Below are positions 1 through 7,986 of a DNA stretch of 58,928 nucleotides, in pieces. Each line of letters starts with the position of its first letter. Position 1 is the stretch's first letter. The notes beneath the pieces are model-generated. The model ran no database searches. It worked only from the letters and a program-made list of their open reading frames with translations, and was not told the DNA's origin. Source of the stretch: an uncultured Helicobacteraceae bacterium (GTDB lineage: Bacteria > Campylobacterota > Campylobacteria > Campylobacterales > Sulfurimonadaceae); contig CAMZLS010000018.1 in assembly GCA_947311765.1 (NCBI GenBank), positions 1-58,928 of the forward strand. Reading direction: 5' to 3'. Position numbers and translations under genes: made by a program.

Positions 1-22
1 TACGCATCAAATAGTTAAATAT

Positions 23-946
23 TTGAGTATTTTTGCTATTATATTGCTTTTGGCCTCTATTGTTGGGGTTGCTGGTTATTACTTTGGCTTTGAAGCAGGC
101 AAAGAGCAGATGAAGTCTAAATTTGCACAAGAGCGTCAAAAATTACTTTCACAATTAAAACATGCAAAAAAGAATCGCCCTAAAAAAAGTCGTAAAGAGC
201 GTTTAAATACTCTTCTTAAAAAACATCAATTAGTCAGTGCTTCGCACGAATATGAGAAGAAACCACCCAAGGGAGCTGAGCGAAAAGTTATAAAAACAGT
301 GAAAAAACCTAAGCTCGCTATTATTATTGATGATGTCTCTTTTAGACGAGATGTAGATGCTATTAAAGCCTTGGATATCCCCTTGACAATGTCTTTTTTG
401 CCACCAAATAAAAATCATCCCAATTCTGCGAAGCTCGCCACAAAGCAAGCTTATTATATGGTACATATTCCGTTAGAAGCTATGCACTTTAATGCGCAAG
501 AGAATGGAGTTTTATATGCAAAAGATTCGCAACAGACTATTATGAATCGCATTGAAAGTATTAAAAGAGAGTTTCCAAAAGTAAAATATATCAATAATCA
601 CACAGGCAGTAAGTTTACAGCCAATGAGATTGCGATGAATCGTTTGTTGCTTGCTCTTCGTAAAAAAAATATAATGTTTATAGACAGCCGAACAACAGCT
701 AAGACCATGGTGCCTCGTGTAATGAAAAATTATGGCTTACCTTATATCGCTAGAGATGTATTTTTAGATCATATTGCAGATGTAAAAGAGATTAAAAGGC
801 AGCTAAAAAGAGCAATTGCTATCGCAAAACGTAGTGGAAGTGCTATTGCCATCGGGCATCCTCGCCCTGATACTCTTCAAGCACTTCGTGAGTCTAAACA
901 ACTTTTAAAAGGAGTTGAACTTGTTGGAATTAACGACTACCTCTAA
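23..946 (+). CDS. Divergent polysaccharide deacetylase family protein (YibQ-type), possibly 5'-truncated
   Basis: About 307 residues. A single N-terminal membrane anchor (residues 2-22) is followed by a Lys/Arg-rich linker and then a divergent polysaccharide deacetylase domain from about residue 95. Visible signatures are the strand KLAIIIDDVS, the YMVHIPLEAM segment, INNHTGS and the late motif AIAIGHPRPDT. Family members are periplasmic NodB-fold proteins of unproven substrate. The frame stays open upstream to the window edge and the first start available here is a TTG, so the true start may lie outside the window. The 3' end overlaps the beginning of dprA, suggesting co-transcription. Confidence 0.75.
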   Translation: MSIFAIILLLASIVGVAGYYFGFEAGKEQMKSKFAQERQKLLSQLKHAKKNRPKKSRKERLNTLLKKHQLVSASHEYEKKPPKGAERKVIKTVKKPKLAIIIDDVSFRRDVDAIKALDIPLTMSFLPPNKNHPNSAKLATKQAYYMVHIPLEAMHFNAQENGVLYAKDSQQTIMNRIESIKREFPKVKYINNHTGSKFTANEIAMNRLLLALRKKNIMFIDSRTTAKTMVPRVMKNYGLPYIARDVFLDHIADVKEIKRQLKRAIAIAKRSGSAIAIGHPRPDTLQALRESKQLLKGVELVGINDYL

Positions 947-1718
947 GGAAATTTCTTTAGTGACTTGGGATATTCCTGAGTTGCACAAAATGAAAAAGTA
1001 TCCAAAATCTCTCTATTTCTTAGGCAATCAAACACTTTTAAAAAAACAAAAAGTTTCCATAGTAGGAACACGCAAGCCTAATCAATATACTCGTAATATG
1101 ACAAGCAAATTAGCCCACGCCTTTAGTAAAAGAGATATATGTGTTGTGAGCGGTGCGGCTATGGGTGTGGATGCTCTTGCTCACAAGGGGGCACTTACAT
1201 GTAATACGATTGCAGTTATGGCAAATGGGCTTGATATCCGCTATCCTGCTGTCAATAAATCTCTTATAGAATCCATAGAAAATGAGGGTTTAGTCATAAG
1301 CCAATTTGAGAGAGGTGAGCGTGCGCGTCCTTGGAGTTTCGTTGTGCGTAATGAGCTTGTTGTTGCCTTAGGCGATATACTTATTGTTACACAGGCTGAT
1401 GTTGATAGTGGAACAATGCGAAGTGTAGAGTATGCACTTAGTATGGGTAAGAAAATATATGTTTTATCCCACCGTATCGGCGAGAGTGAAGCTACACAGC
1501 AACTACTAGAGGAAGGCAAGGCTGAGGCTATTTATAATATCGAAGGTTTTTGTAATCAGTTTGCTCCTTTACATGTAGGCAATGATGATATATTGCTTCA
1601 ATTTTGTAAAAGCACTCCCAGTTATGATGAGGTTTTTGCACGTTTTGGAGATAAGATCTTAGAGTATGAACTTGAAGGAAAAGTAGAAATTTTAAATGGA
1701 AAAGTGCACTGCTTATAA
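921..1718 (+). CDS. dprA: DNA-processing protein DprA
   Basis: A Rossmann-fold DprA/Smf protein that loads RecA onto incoming single-stranded DNA during natural transformation. Visible landmarks are VSIVGTRKP, VVSGAAMGVDALAH, IAVMANGLDIRYP and the VDSGTMRSVEYALS segment. The last 55 residues look like the short C-terminal winged helix. At about 265 residues it is compact, lacking the N-terminal SAM domain of longer homologues. The frame opens with a TTG at 915, but a GGAG at 911-914 is correctly spaced only for the TTG codons at 921 or 924, so I place the start at 921. The gene overlaps the upstream deacetylase and converges on queA with a 6-base overlap. Confidence 0.88.
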   Translation: MLELTTTSKEISLVTWDIPELHKMKKYPKSLYFLGNQTLLKKQKVSIVGTRKPNQYTRNMTSKLAHAFSKRDICVVSGAAMGVDALAHKGALTCNTIAVMANGLDIRYPAVNKSLIESIENEGLVISQFERGERARPWSFVVRNELVVALGDILIVTQADVDSGTMRSVEYALSMGKKIYVLSHRIGESEATQQLLEEGKAEAIYNIEGFCNQFAPLHVGNDDILLQFCKSTPSYDEVFARFGDKILEYELEGKVEILNGKVHCL

Positions 1719-2732
1719 AATAAGCATTGCATCGCCGTAGCTAAAAAATCTATACTTCTCTTTTATAGCTTCTTTGTAAATATTTTGGGCTTCTTGTAAG
1801 CCTACAAAAGAAGCTACTAGCATCAAAAGTGTGGATTTGGGAAGATGAAAGTTTGTTAAGAGATGATTGACTCTTATTGGTTGATTGTTGGGATGTAAAA
1901 AGAGATTGGCTTCGCCTGATTGCTCCTGCATTCGTGCGTAGTATTCAATAGTTCGCGTGGATGTTGTTCCAAAAGCAACGATTTTTTCAGATGAGTCCAA
2001 GAGAGTTTTAGCTTCATCTGAAACAGAAAAATACTCCGAGTGCATGGGATGATCTGTTATGGTATCACTTTGAACAGGCTTGAAGGTTCCAGCTCCTACA
2101 TGTAATGTTACAAAGGCGTGTTTGTGCTTTTGACAGATTTTATCAAAAAGAGTATCGCTAAAGTGTAAAGATGCTGTTGGAGCAGCTACTGCTCCTTCAA
2201 ATTTGGCAAAAACACTTTGATAGTTTAGTGCATCTTCGCTATTGTCATTGCGTTGTAGATATGGTGGCAAAGGGATATGACCGATCTTTTCTATGATAGG
2301 CAGCAGCTCTTCAAAGCGTAAGTCAATATCTTTTGTAAAGCGTACATCACGACTTCCGTCTTTATGGAGCTTTAAAACAGTAGCTCTCAACTCTTCATCA
2401 AAAAATATCTCAACATTCTCTTTAACGCGTCCTTTGATATAGACATTTATCGTGTAGGCATCAAGAGGGCGATTGATAAGCAACTCAAGCTTTCCACCAC
2501 TTCTCTTTTTTCCAAAAAGACGTGCCTTAATAACCTTGGTATCATTGAAAATAAGTGCGGCATCTTTAGGAAGATATCTGTTTATATTGTAAAAATAGTC
2601 ATGAGTGATGGAGCTATCGGTACGATTGTAAATTAACAGGCGTGCATTTTCACGGGGCTCTACGGGATGAGTCGCAATGAGCTCATCAGGTAGGTGATAG
2701 TCGTAACTGCTTGTTTTAAGTGGATTTAACAT
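1713..2732 (-). CDS. queA: S-adenosylmethionine:tRNA ribosyltransferase-isomerase
   Basis: QueA transfers and isomerises the ribosyl moiety of SAM onto preQ1-tRNA, giving epoxyqueuosine at the wobble position. Clear family signatures include the N-terminal YDYHLPDELIATHPVEPRE, the FNDTKVIKARLFGKK region, HVGAGTFKPV and the C-terminal FHLPKSTLLMLV. I start at ATG 2732 (339 residues), because the extra 12 residues of the longer frame are read through the acidic tail of tatC and are not family sequence. It overlaps the end of tatC. The order tatB-tatC-queA is conserved in Campylobacterota. Confidence 0.95.
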   Translation of the reverse strand: MLNPLKTSSYDYHLPDELIATHPVEPRENARLLIYNRTDSSITHDYFYNINRYLPKDAALIFNDTKVIKARLFGKKRSGGKLELLINRPLDAYTINVYIKGRVKENVEIFFDEELRATVLKLHKDGSRDVRFTKDIDLRFEELLPIIEKIGHIPLPPYLQRNDNSEDALNYQSVFAKFEGAVAAPTASLHFSDTLFDKICQKHKHAFVTLHVGAGTFKPVQSDTITDHPMHSEYFSVSDEAKTLLDSSEKIVAFGTTSTRTIEYYARMQEQSGEANLFLHPNNQPIRVNHLLTNFHLPKSTLLMLVASFVGLQEAQNIYKEAIKEKYRFFSYGDAMLIL

Positions 2733-3516
2733 CTTGTATGTCGTCATCCTCATTCTCGTCTTCTTCATCTTCTTCGTCTTCAGAGGCAGGATTTACTGCT
2801 TTTACAATCAAGATAGAGATTCCATAAAGAATGATAAGTGGACCAGCCATAAGAATCTGTGTTAGGACATCAGGAGGTGTCAGCATCGCAGAGACAATAA
2901 AAATAAGGATAATAGCATATTTAAAAAAGTTAATCATCTGTTTATCGTTTACCATTCCCAAAAGTGCAAGGAAGTAAGCAAAAATCGGTAACTCAAAAGC
3001 GATACCAAATCCAAACATAATCTTTGTAAAAAAGCCGACATAATCTTCGATATTTATAAGAGGGGTGAACTTAAAGCTACCAAAGGTGATAAGAAAATCA
3101 AAGCCAAAGGGAGTGACGATATAGTATGCAAAGCAGACACCAATAGCAAACATTACTGTACCGCCCACAATAAACGGAATAATCATCTTTTTTTCATTAG
3201 CATAGAGACCGGGCGCAATAAACATCCATATCTGAGAAAGAAGAACAGGTAAAGAGAGTAGTATCGAGGTAAAAAAAGAAACTTTAAGCGCTACAAAAAA
3301 TGCACCACCAACTTGATTTGTGGTGACCATGCCTTCAGCGGCATGAACAGATTTTTTTCCTACTTCTAAAAGGGCAGCATTAAGCGGTTGAACAATCCAC
3401 TCTAAAAGTGCTTCATGAAAGTAAAAAGCTACAAAAAACATAACAACGAGACTTAATACGGAAATACCTAAACGCTTTCGCAGTTCTATTAAATGGGGTT
3501 TTAAATCACTAAACAT
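2716..3516 (-). CDS. tatC: Sec-independent protein translocase TatC
   Basis: Multi-spanning inner-membrane receptor for twin-arginine signal peptides. Family features are the N-terminal DLKPHLIELRKRL, FIAPGLYANEKKM after the second membrane segment, and a six-helix topology. The protein ends in a strikingly acidic Asp/Glu tail of about 25 residues. Start taken at ATG 3516, which overlaps the tatB stop by a few bases; a GTG nine bases upstream is also possible. Tat substrates in this window are PsrA (SRRKF signal) and the metallophosphoesterase at 35987 (RRTF signal). Confidence 0.95.
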   Translation of the reverse strand: MFSDLKPHLIELRKRLGISVLSLVVMFFVAFYFHEALLEWIVQPLNAALLEVGKKSVHAAEGMVTTNQVGGAFFVALKVSFFTSILLSLPVLLSQIWMFIAPGLYANEKKMIIPFIVGGTVMFAIGVCFAYYIVTPFGFDFLITFGSFKFTPLINIEDYVGFFTKIMFGFGIAFELPIFAYFLALLGMVNDKQMINFFKYAIILIFIVSAMLTPPDVLTQILMAGPLIILYGISILIVKAVNPASEDEEDEEDENEDDDIQDVKST

Positions 3517-3901
3517 CTGTATCACTTATATCGGTTTTTTCTTTTTTCTTTTTAAAAGTAACTTCTTCTGGTTCTGTTGATGCGCTTGTGAGGGGAATAT
3601 CTCCAATGACATCAGTAGTAACCTTCTTTTTGATATCATCAATTTCACTTTGAAGATCACCTAAAGAAGTTAGTTTTCCTGTTGTAGAAGTGAGTTCATT
3701 TTTGTAACTCATCATCTCATCACGCATCTCTGCAACATGAAGTTCGCTCTCTATTGAGTCTTTTGCTGAGGTGATTGTCTGTTTTAAATTTTTAAGCAAT
3801 TTAGCGATTTCAACCATAGCCTCAGGAAGTTTATCGGGACCTAAAAACAAAATAGCAATAACGCCGATGATTAATATTTCAGTGAAGCCCATACCAAACA
3901 T
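3509..3901 (-). CDS. tatB: Sec-independent protein translocase TatB
   Basis: A 130-residue protein with one N-terminal membrane helix carrying the TatA/B hallmark FLGPDKLPEAM, then an amphipathic helix and a charged, coiled-coil-prone tail (residues 35-130). The Glu/Gly context of the N terminus (MFGMGFTEILIIGVIAILFL) and the length favour TatB over TatA. It heads the tatB-tatC-queA operon; the intergenic stretch upstream to hemW is about 45 bases and probably carries the promoter. No tatA is present here, so it must be encoded elsewhere. Confidence 0.9.
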   Translation of the reverse strand: MFGMGFTEILIIGVIAILFLGPDKLPEAMVEIAKLLKNLKQTITSAKDSIESELHVAEMRDEMMSYKNELTSTTGKLTSLGDLQSEIDDIKKKVTTDVIGDIPLTSASTEPEEVTFKKKKEKTDISDTDV

Positions 3902-3945
3902 AATATATCCATATTTTAAAGTAAGGGATTTTAGCTAAAGTATGA

Positions 3946-5001
3946 TTATGTCGTAATAAAAAGTGCCAATTCATCGCTAAGGAGATAGTCTAAATTGTAA
4001 TATTTTCCCTCTTTACTTGTAAGTTTACTCTCTGTGGCTAATAAATCCGCTCTATTTCGTTCTTTAATGTTTAAAATACTTTTACTCACTCCAATAAAAG
4101 AGCGTAAACCCAAAAAGATTTTTTCTATCTTGATATCTTCATTTGAGAGTTTTTCTTCATCAATATCAAGAGGATTTTCAATATATTTTTCTAAAGAACT
4201 TGCTGGATAATAGCGTCTATCTTTTAAAAATCCAACCGCACCGCTTCCTAAGCCTATATACTCCTTGTGCTCCCAATAACCTATATTGTGCTTCGATTGA
4301 TAAGAGCCAAAGTTAGATATTTCGTATTGCTTAAAACCCTTACATGTAATATTGTGAAATAACTCTTGTGTCATTGCTAGTTTTTCATGTGACATCTGTG
4401 GAGTTTTTCCAAAAGGTGTTCCCTCCTCGATGGCGAGTGCATAAGCGCTGATATGATTAATAGGAAGTGAAAAAGCGATATCTAAATCATTTTCAATAAG
4501 CCCAGCAGTATCACCAGCAACACCATAGATAATATCTAAAGAGAGATTTTCAAAGCCAATCTCTTTTGCATTATTTACTGTATTGATAGCTGTTTGGCTG
4601 TTGTGGGCACGATTGAGAAGTTTTAATTTTGTATCATCAAAACTCTGCACACCAAAACTGATACGATTAACCCCAAGCGTAAACATCCCCTCTAGCCACT
4701 CTTTTGTAGCACTGTTAGGGTTTGCTTCGGAGGTGATTTCAATATCTTCTTTTAAAAAAGGTTTTAAGATTTTAAAAAGAGGCTCATAGAGTTTAGGCCC
4801 AATCGTAGAGGGTGTCCCTCCACCGATAAAAACTGTCTCGATACTCTTCCCTTCGCACTTAAAACGCCGTAACTCAAAATGTAATTGTTTAAGAAGTGCT
4901 TGCATATAAGCAGTTTGAAGGTGAAATTTGTCCACATAAGTATTAAAAGCACAGTAAGAGCACTTTGAATCACAAAACGGAATATGTATGTATAGAAGCA
5001 T
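3946..5001 (-). CDS. hemW: Radical SAM heme chaperone HemW-like protein
   Basis: A 351-residue radical-SAM protein opening with MLLYIHIPFCDSKCSYCAF, which has the CxxxCxxC cluster motif plus the extra Phe of the HemN/HemW superfamily. GGGTPS, SFGVQSFDD and the GLGSGAVGF segment follow. The short N terminus and overall length fit HemW, a heme-binding chaperone, rather than the oxygen-independent coproporphyrinogen oxidase. A bona fide HemN is encoded separately at 54211, which supports assigning this paralogue as HemW. Confidence 0.85.
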   Translation of the reverse strand: MLLYIHIPFCDSKCSYCAFNTYVDKFHLQTAYMQALLKQLHFELRRFKCEGKSIETVFIGGGTPSTIGPKLYEPLFKILKPFLKEDIEITSEANPNSATKEWLEGMFTLGVNRISFGVQSFDDTKLKLLNRAHNSQTAINTVNNAKEIGFENLSLDIIYGVAGDTAGLIENDLDIAFSLPINHISAYALAIEEGTPFGKTPQMSHEKLAMTQELFHNITCKGFKQYEISNFGSYQSKHNIGYWEHKEYIGLGSGAVGFLKDRRYYPASSLEKYIENPLDIDEEKLSNEDIKIEKIFLGLRSFIGVSKSILNIKERNRADLLATESKLTSKEGKYYNLDYLLSDELALFITT

Positions 5002-5008
5002 AAGCGTT

Positions 5009-5806
5009 TTATTTTAAAAGAGCATTTCTCTCTTTAATAAAAGAGACTTCTTCATCCCAAAAAGTTGGTAGATGAGAAAAGTCTCTATTTGTTATGTAGA
5101 GATTTGTGATATTTTTCTGATTTGCCTCTTGTATAACTGTTCTCATGGTATCTGCATCTGGTATTGTATGGAGGATAATATGTAGTTTTTCATAATCAAG
5201 ACCAACATACTCAGTGCTATTAAATTCATCCCAATATTCGTAATAATTCTCAAATACTAAAAAGTCATCTGCTGTTGATTGTTGAATAAAATCCTTTTGT
5301 ACACCAGAAGAGTTCAGCATAACTTTTTTTACCGAATCGAAAGATTTTGCATAGTTGGTAATCTTATTATAATAATCTGTAAATTGCATATCACCATTGA
5401 CTTCGTCAAAGAAGATGCCGTCAATATCAAAATGATTAGCATAGGCAAGAACATCTGTCTTGACATCTTCTATGTCACGTGAGCCGTTTGTTGTTTCTAC
5501 ATATGCCAATATGCTTGCATTGCCTTCTCGAAGTTTTTTGAGTCCAAGAGTATAATTACTGTTTGGAGTACCAACAGGCGCACCATCTTCGCGGATTACG
5601 CCAAAGATAACAGTTAGAGGAGTCCCGCTAGAAGCCTCTGCTACTGCATCCCATATATTTCCAATAGCATTTTGTTTGTCAGTAGGCTCACTATATAAAG
5701 GAACTAAAAGTTCAGTCGGTGTTGGCTTTGGAGCACTTTTTGAGTCTGTTGAACCACATCCGAGAGAAAATAGGGTCAAAATTAGGCTAAGGTATTTTAT
5801 AATCAT
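5009..5806 (-). CDS. Spherulation-specific family 4 (GH135-like) lipoprotein A
   Basis: About 265 residues from ATG 5806, with a lipoprotein signal peptide ending FSLGC (Cys17). The longer open frame adds 33 unlikely residues. The mature part resembles the Spherulin-4 family, a TIM-barrel group that includes GH135 endo-alpha-1,4-N-acetylgalactosaminidases. Visible motifs are ELLVPLYSEP near the N terminus, ILAYVETTNGSRD and DIDGIFFDEVNGD, the last holding the expected acidic residues. The family's usual N-P-x-x-G motif is not evident here, unlike in the neighbour at 5835, so activity may differ. It is divergent from that paralogue with only 28 bases between the start codons. Inference: outer-membrane-anchored hydrolase that trims or modifies the polymer made by the adjacent Pel-like operon. 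Confidence 0.72.
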   Translation of the reverse strand: MIIKYLSLILTLFSLGCGSTDSKSAPKPTPTELLVPLYSEPTDKQNAIGNIWDAVAEASSGTPLTVIFGVIREDGAPVGTPNSNYTLGLKKLREGNASILAYVETTNGSRDIEDVKTDVLAYANHFDIDGIFFDEVNGDMQFTDYYNKITNYAKSFDSVKKVMLNSSGVQKDFIQQSTADDFLVFENYYEYWDEFNSTEYVGLDYEKLHIILHTIPDADTMRTVIQEANQKNITNLYITNRDFSHLPTFWDEEVSFIKERNALLK

Positions 5807-5834
5807 GAAATAATTATACACTAAAAGAGTAACA

Positions 5835-6647
5835 ATGTTTCGTAAAAGATATTTTTTAAGCTTTTTCTTGGTTTTTGTGATAGCTTTTTGTGCTAGTGCC
5901 TGCAAAAGTTCGTCTGAGTTTGGCAGTAAAGAGATGGTTTCGCTACTTGTCCCATTTTACATCTACCCAACAACAATAAATCCTCAAACAGGAAATCTCT
6001 ACTGGAGTGATCTTGCAAAGAGTTCCTCAAATATTACAAAAATAAGTGCTATCATCAACCCAAATAACGGTGATCATGGAAAATATTGTGATGAAAATTT
6101 TAAAAAGGGAGTGAGGCAACTCAAGGCATCTGGAATATCTGTTTTGGGTTATACATATACAAAATATGCTCATAGAGATCAGGCATTGATAGAAAAAAGT
6201 GTTGATTTTTATAAAGATAAGTATCATGTGGATGCTTTTTTTCTTGATGAGGCAAACAGCTCTCAAAGAGCAATGCTTTATTATGAAGAGTTGCGAGCGT
6301 ATATAAATAAAGATGCTTCAGATAGTGAGATAGTGCTTAATTATGGTGTAAAACCAGATGAAAAAGTTATAAAAAATGATAAGATGAAAAGTGTTGTTTT
6401 TGAAGGGGAGTATAAAACTTTCATCAGTGATAAAAATCGAATAGTATCAAAATTGTCTCAAAAAAATAGTGTATGCTTCGTTTATAATGTTGCAAGAGAA
6501 AAGATGAAAGACACCATTGATTTAGCAATTGCAAAAGGGTGCGCACAACTTTACCTTACTGATGATTCAGGAGAAAATCCTTGGGATACGCTTCCAAGTT
6601 ATTGGAATGCAATGTTGTCGTATATAAACAAGTTTAATTGGCTATAA
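5835..6647 (+). CDS. Spherulation-specific family 4 (GH135-like) lipoprotein B
   Basis: A 270-residue protein with an N-terminal hydrophobic signal and probable lipidation Cys23 (CASAC). It shows the canonical Spherulin-4 pattern: SLLVPFYIYPTTINP, IINPNNGDHG, VLGYTYTKYAHRD and DAFFLDEANSS. The family is a TIM-barrel glycoside-hydrolase clan; GH135 enzymes cut alpha-1,4-linked galactosamine-rich polymers. It reads toward, and ends 46 bases before, the Pel-like operon, which makes it a plausible substitute for the hydrolase domain of PelA. It is clearly paralogous to the divergent gene at 5009-5806, though the two are quite diverged. Confidence 0.78.
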   Translation: MFRKRYFLSFFLVFVIAFCASACKSSSEFGSKEMVSLLVPFYIYPTTINPQTGNLYWSDLAKSSSNITKISAIINPNNGDHGKYCDENFKKGVRQLKASGISVLGYTYTKYAHRDQALIEKSVDFYKDKYHVDAFFLDEANSSQRAMLYYEELRAYINKDASDSEIVLNYGVKPDEKVIKNDKMKSVVFEGEYKTFISDKNRIVSKLSQKNSVCFVYNVAREKMKDTIDLAIAKGCAQLYLTDDSGENPWDTLPSYWNAMLSYINKFNWL

Positions 6648-6648
6648 T
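6643..6648 (+). promoter_or_regulatory. Candidate -10 element for the Pel-like operon
   Basis: TATAAT overlaps the stop codon of the upstream Spherulin-4 gene and is followed by a T-rich stretch; a second weaker candidate (TATAAA) lies about 20 bases further on. Campylobacterota promoters depend mostly on the -10 box with poorly conserved -35 regions, so this is a reasonable but unproven start for the 6694-15924 operon. Confidence 0.35.
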
Positions 6649-6693
6649 ATTTTTTTAATTCAATTATAAAATTTTTCATAAATAGGGTCTTAT

Positions 6694-7986
6694 ATGTCTA
6701 AAATATTTTTGCTATTTTCTTTAAGTTTTTGTACCTTTCTCTTACATGCAGATGAAGCTATGAGTTATACATTGCAAACATATCTATCTGAGTTGCTAGA
6801 AGAAGATTTAGAGTATAAAAATCGAAATCTTGATGCCAAAGTGACTCTGATAAACTCTCTATTAGAGCAAAATCGTTATAATCCAAATATCTATTTAGGG
6901 GGAGAAGTTCAAGCATCGAGGGCTTTGGATTTTTCAAGAGGAATTTCTCGAGTAGAGATGAAAGCACTTGGGAGTATTCATCTTAATATGCATCTTTATG
7001 ATGCACAGCATAATACTTATATGAATACAAGAAAAGATATTTTTCAAGACTTGAGTGCTTTAAAACTTATTGATGCTAAAGAGCAGTTGCAACTTTTAGG
7101 CATTGGTATATATGTTGAACTTTTACAGATACAAAGAACAATCAAGCAATACAATATTTTATTAAAATATCAAAATATTATTACAGATATAGCACTGACT
7201 CGTGCTTCAAAAGGTTTAGGAGGTATTTATGACAAAACACAGGCGCAAAACGATCTTATTAATATTCAGTTGCGTTTAAGTGATTTGAAAGAGTTGCTTA
7301 TACAAAAAGAATACCTTTTTCGTCAGTCTATTAATTTAGAATCTGGAGCTCCTCTTGTCTTAAAAGATATTGAGTATACAAAAATTACAAGTTCTTTGGA
7401 AAACTTACAGCATGCAGCAATACATAATAATGCACGCTTACATGTAAAAGAGAAACAATATGAGTTAGCACAAAGCGATATAAAACTTGAAGTTGACAGA
7501 AGGGGACTTGGAATAGATTGGACATCTCATCTTGGATTTGGTCATGCTGAACAGTTAGATTCTCCTTATCGTTCAAGAGATGGTGAAGATTGGCAAGTGC
7601 TATTAAGTATAAACTATCCTCTTTATGAACGCGGCGATATATCAATGAAAGTACAAGAGAAAAAAATTCAAGCCTTGCAGTCAAAAAATAATCTTGCCAT
7701 TGAAAGAAGGTTGCTCAGTAGAACAATTAATCGCCTTTACAATTCTCTTCAAAAACATAAAATAAAACACCAACTCTACGCACAGCAAAAAGATGTGCTT
7801 CTTGAGAGAATTACCATTACATATAATCGTTATAAGGAAGCACTAGAAACGTATAAGCCTTATTCAGATTCTCTTCGGGATATGGCTATGAGCGATGAGG
7901 CTTATATACGAAATTCACTTTTACTTGATATGAATACTTTAGAGTTGCATATTTTAACTGGGGAGAAGTTATTTGTCTCGCATTAA
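6694..7986 (+). CDS. TolC-like outer-membrane efflux protein of the Pel-like locus
   Basis: A 430-residue protein with an N-terminal signal peptide (cleavage near LLHADEA). Long heptad-rich helices carry the TolC/OEP pattern of paired repeats: the segments around residues 40-70, 120-210 and 300-420 are coiled-coil-like and separated by short beta-rich stretches such as IYLGGEVQ and WQVLLSINYPLYERG, the latter a typical outer-membrane strand. It is the first gene of a tight operon with pelF and pelG homologues. Canonical Pel systems use PelB and PelC for outer-membrane passage and neither is visible here. I infer that this channel exports the polymer or works with a periplasmic adaptor. The stop overlaps the pelF start. 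Confidence 0.75.
   Translation: MSKIFLLFSLSFCTFLLHADEAMSYTLQTYLSELLEEDLEYKNRNLDAKVTLINSLLEQNRYNPNIYLGGEVQASRALDFSRGISRVEMKALGSIHLNMHLYDAQHNTYMNTRKDIFQDLSALKLIDAKEQLQLLGIGIYVELLQIQRTIKQYNILLKYQNIITDIALTRASKGLGGIYDKTQAQNDLINIQLRLSDLKELLIQKEYLFRQSINLESGAPLVLKDIEYTKITSSLENLQHAAIHNNARLHVKEKQYELAQSDIKLEVDRRGLGIDWTSHLGFGHAEQLDSPYRSRDGEDWQVLLSINYPLYERGDISMKVQEKKIQALQSKNNLAIERRLLSRTINRLYNSLQKHKIKHQLYAQQKDVLLERITITYNRYKEALETYKPYSDSLRDMAMSDEAYIRNSLLLDMNTLELHILTGEKLFVSH

Noticed and set aside
2733-2768. N-terminal 12-residue extension of queA
   Set aside because: Read through the acidic tail of tatC; the family sequence begins at the internal ATG 2732.
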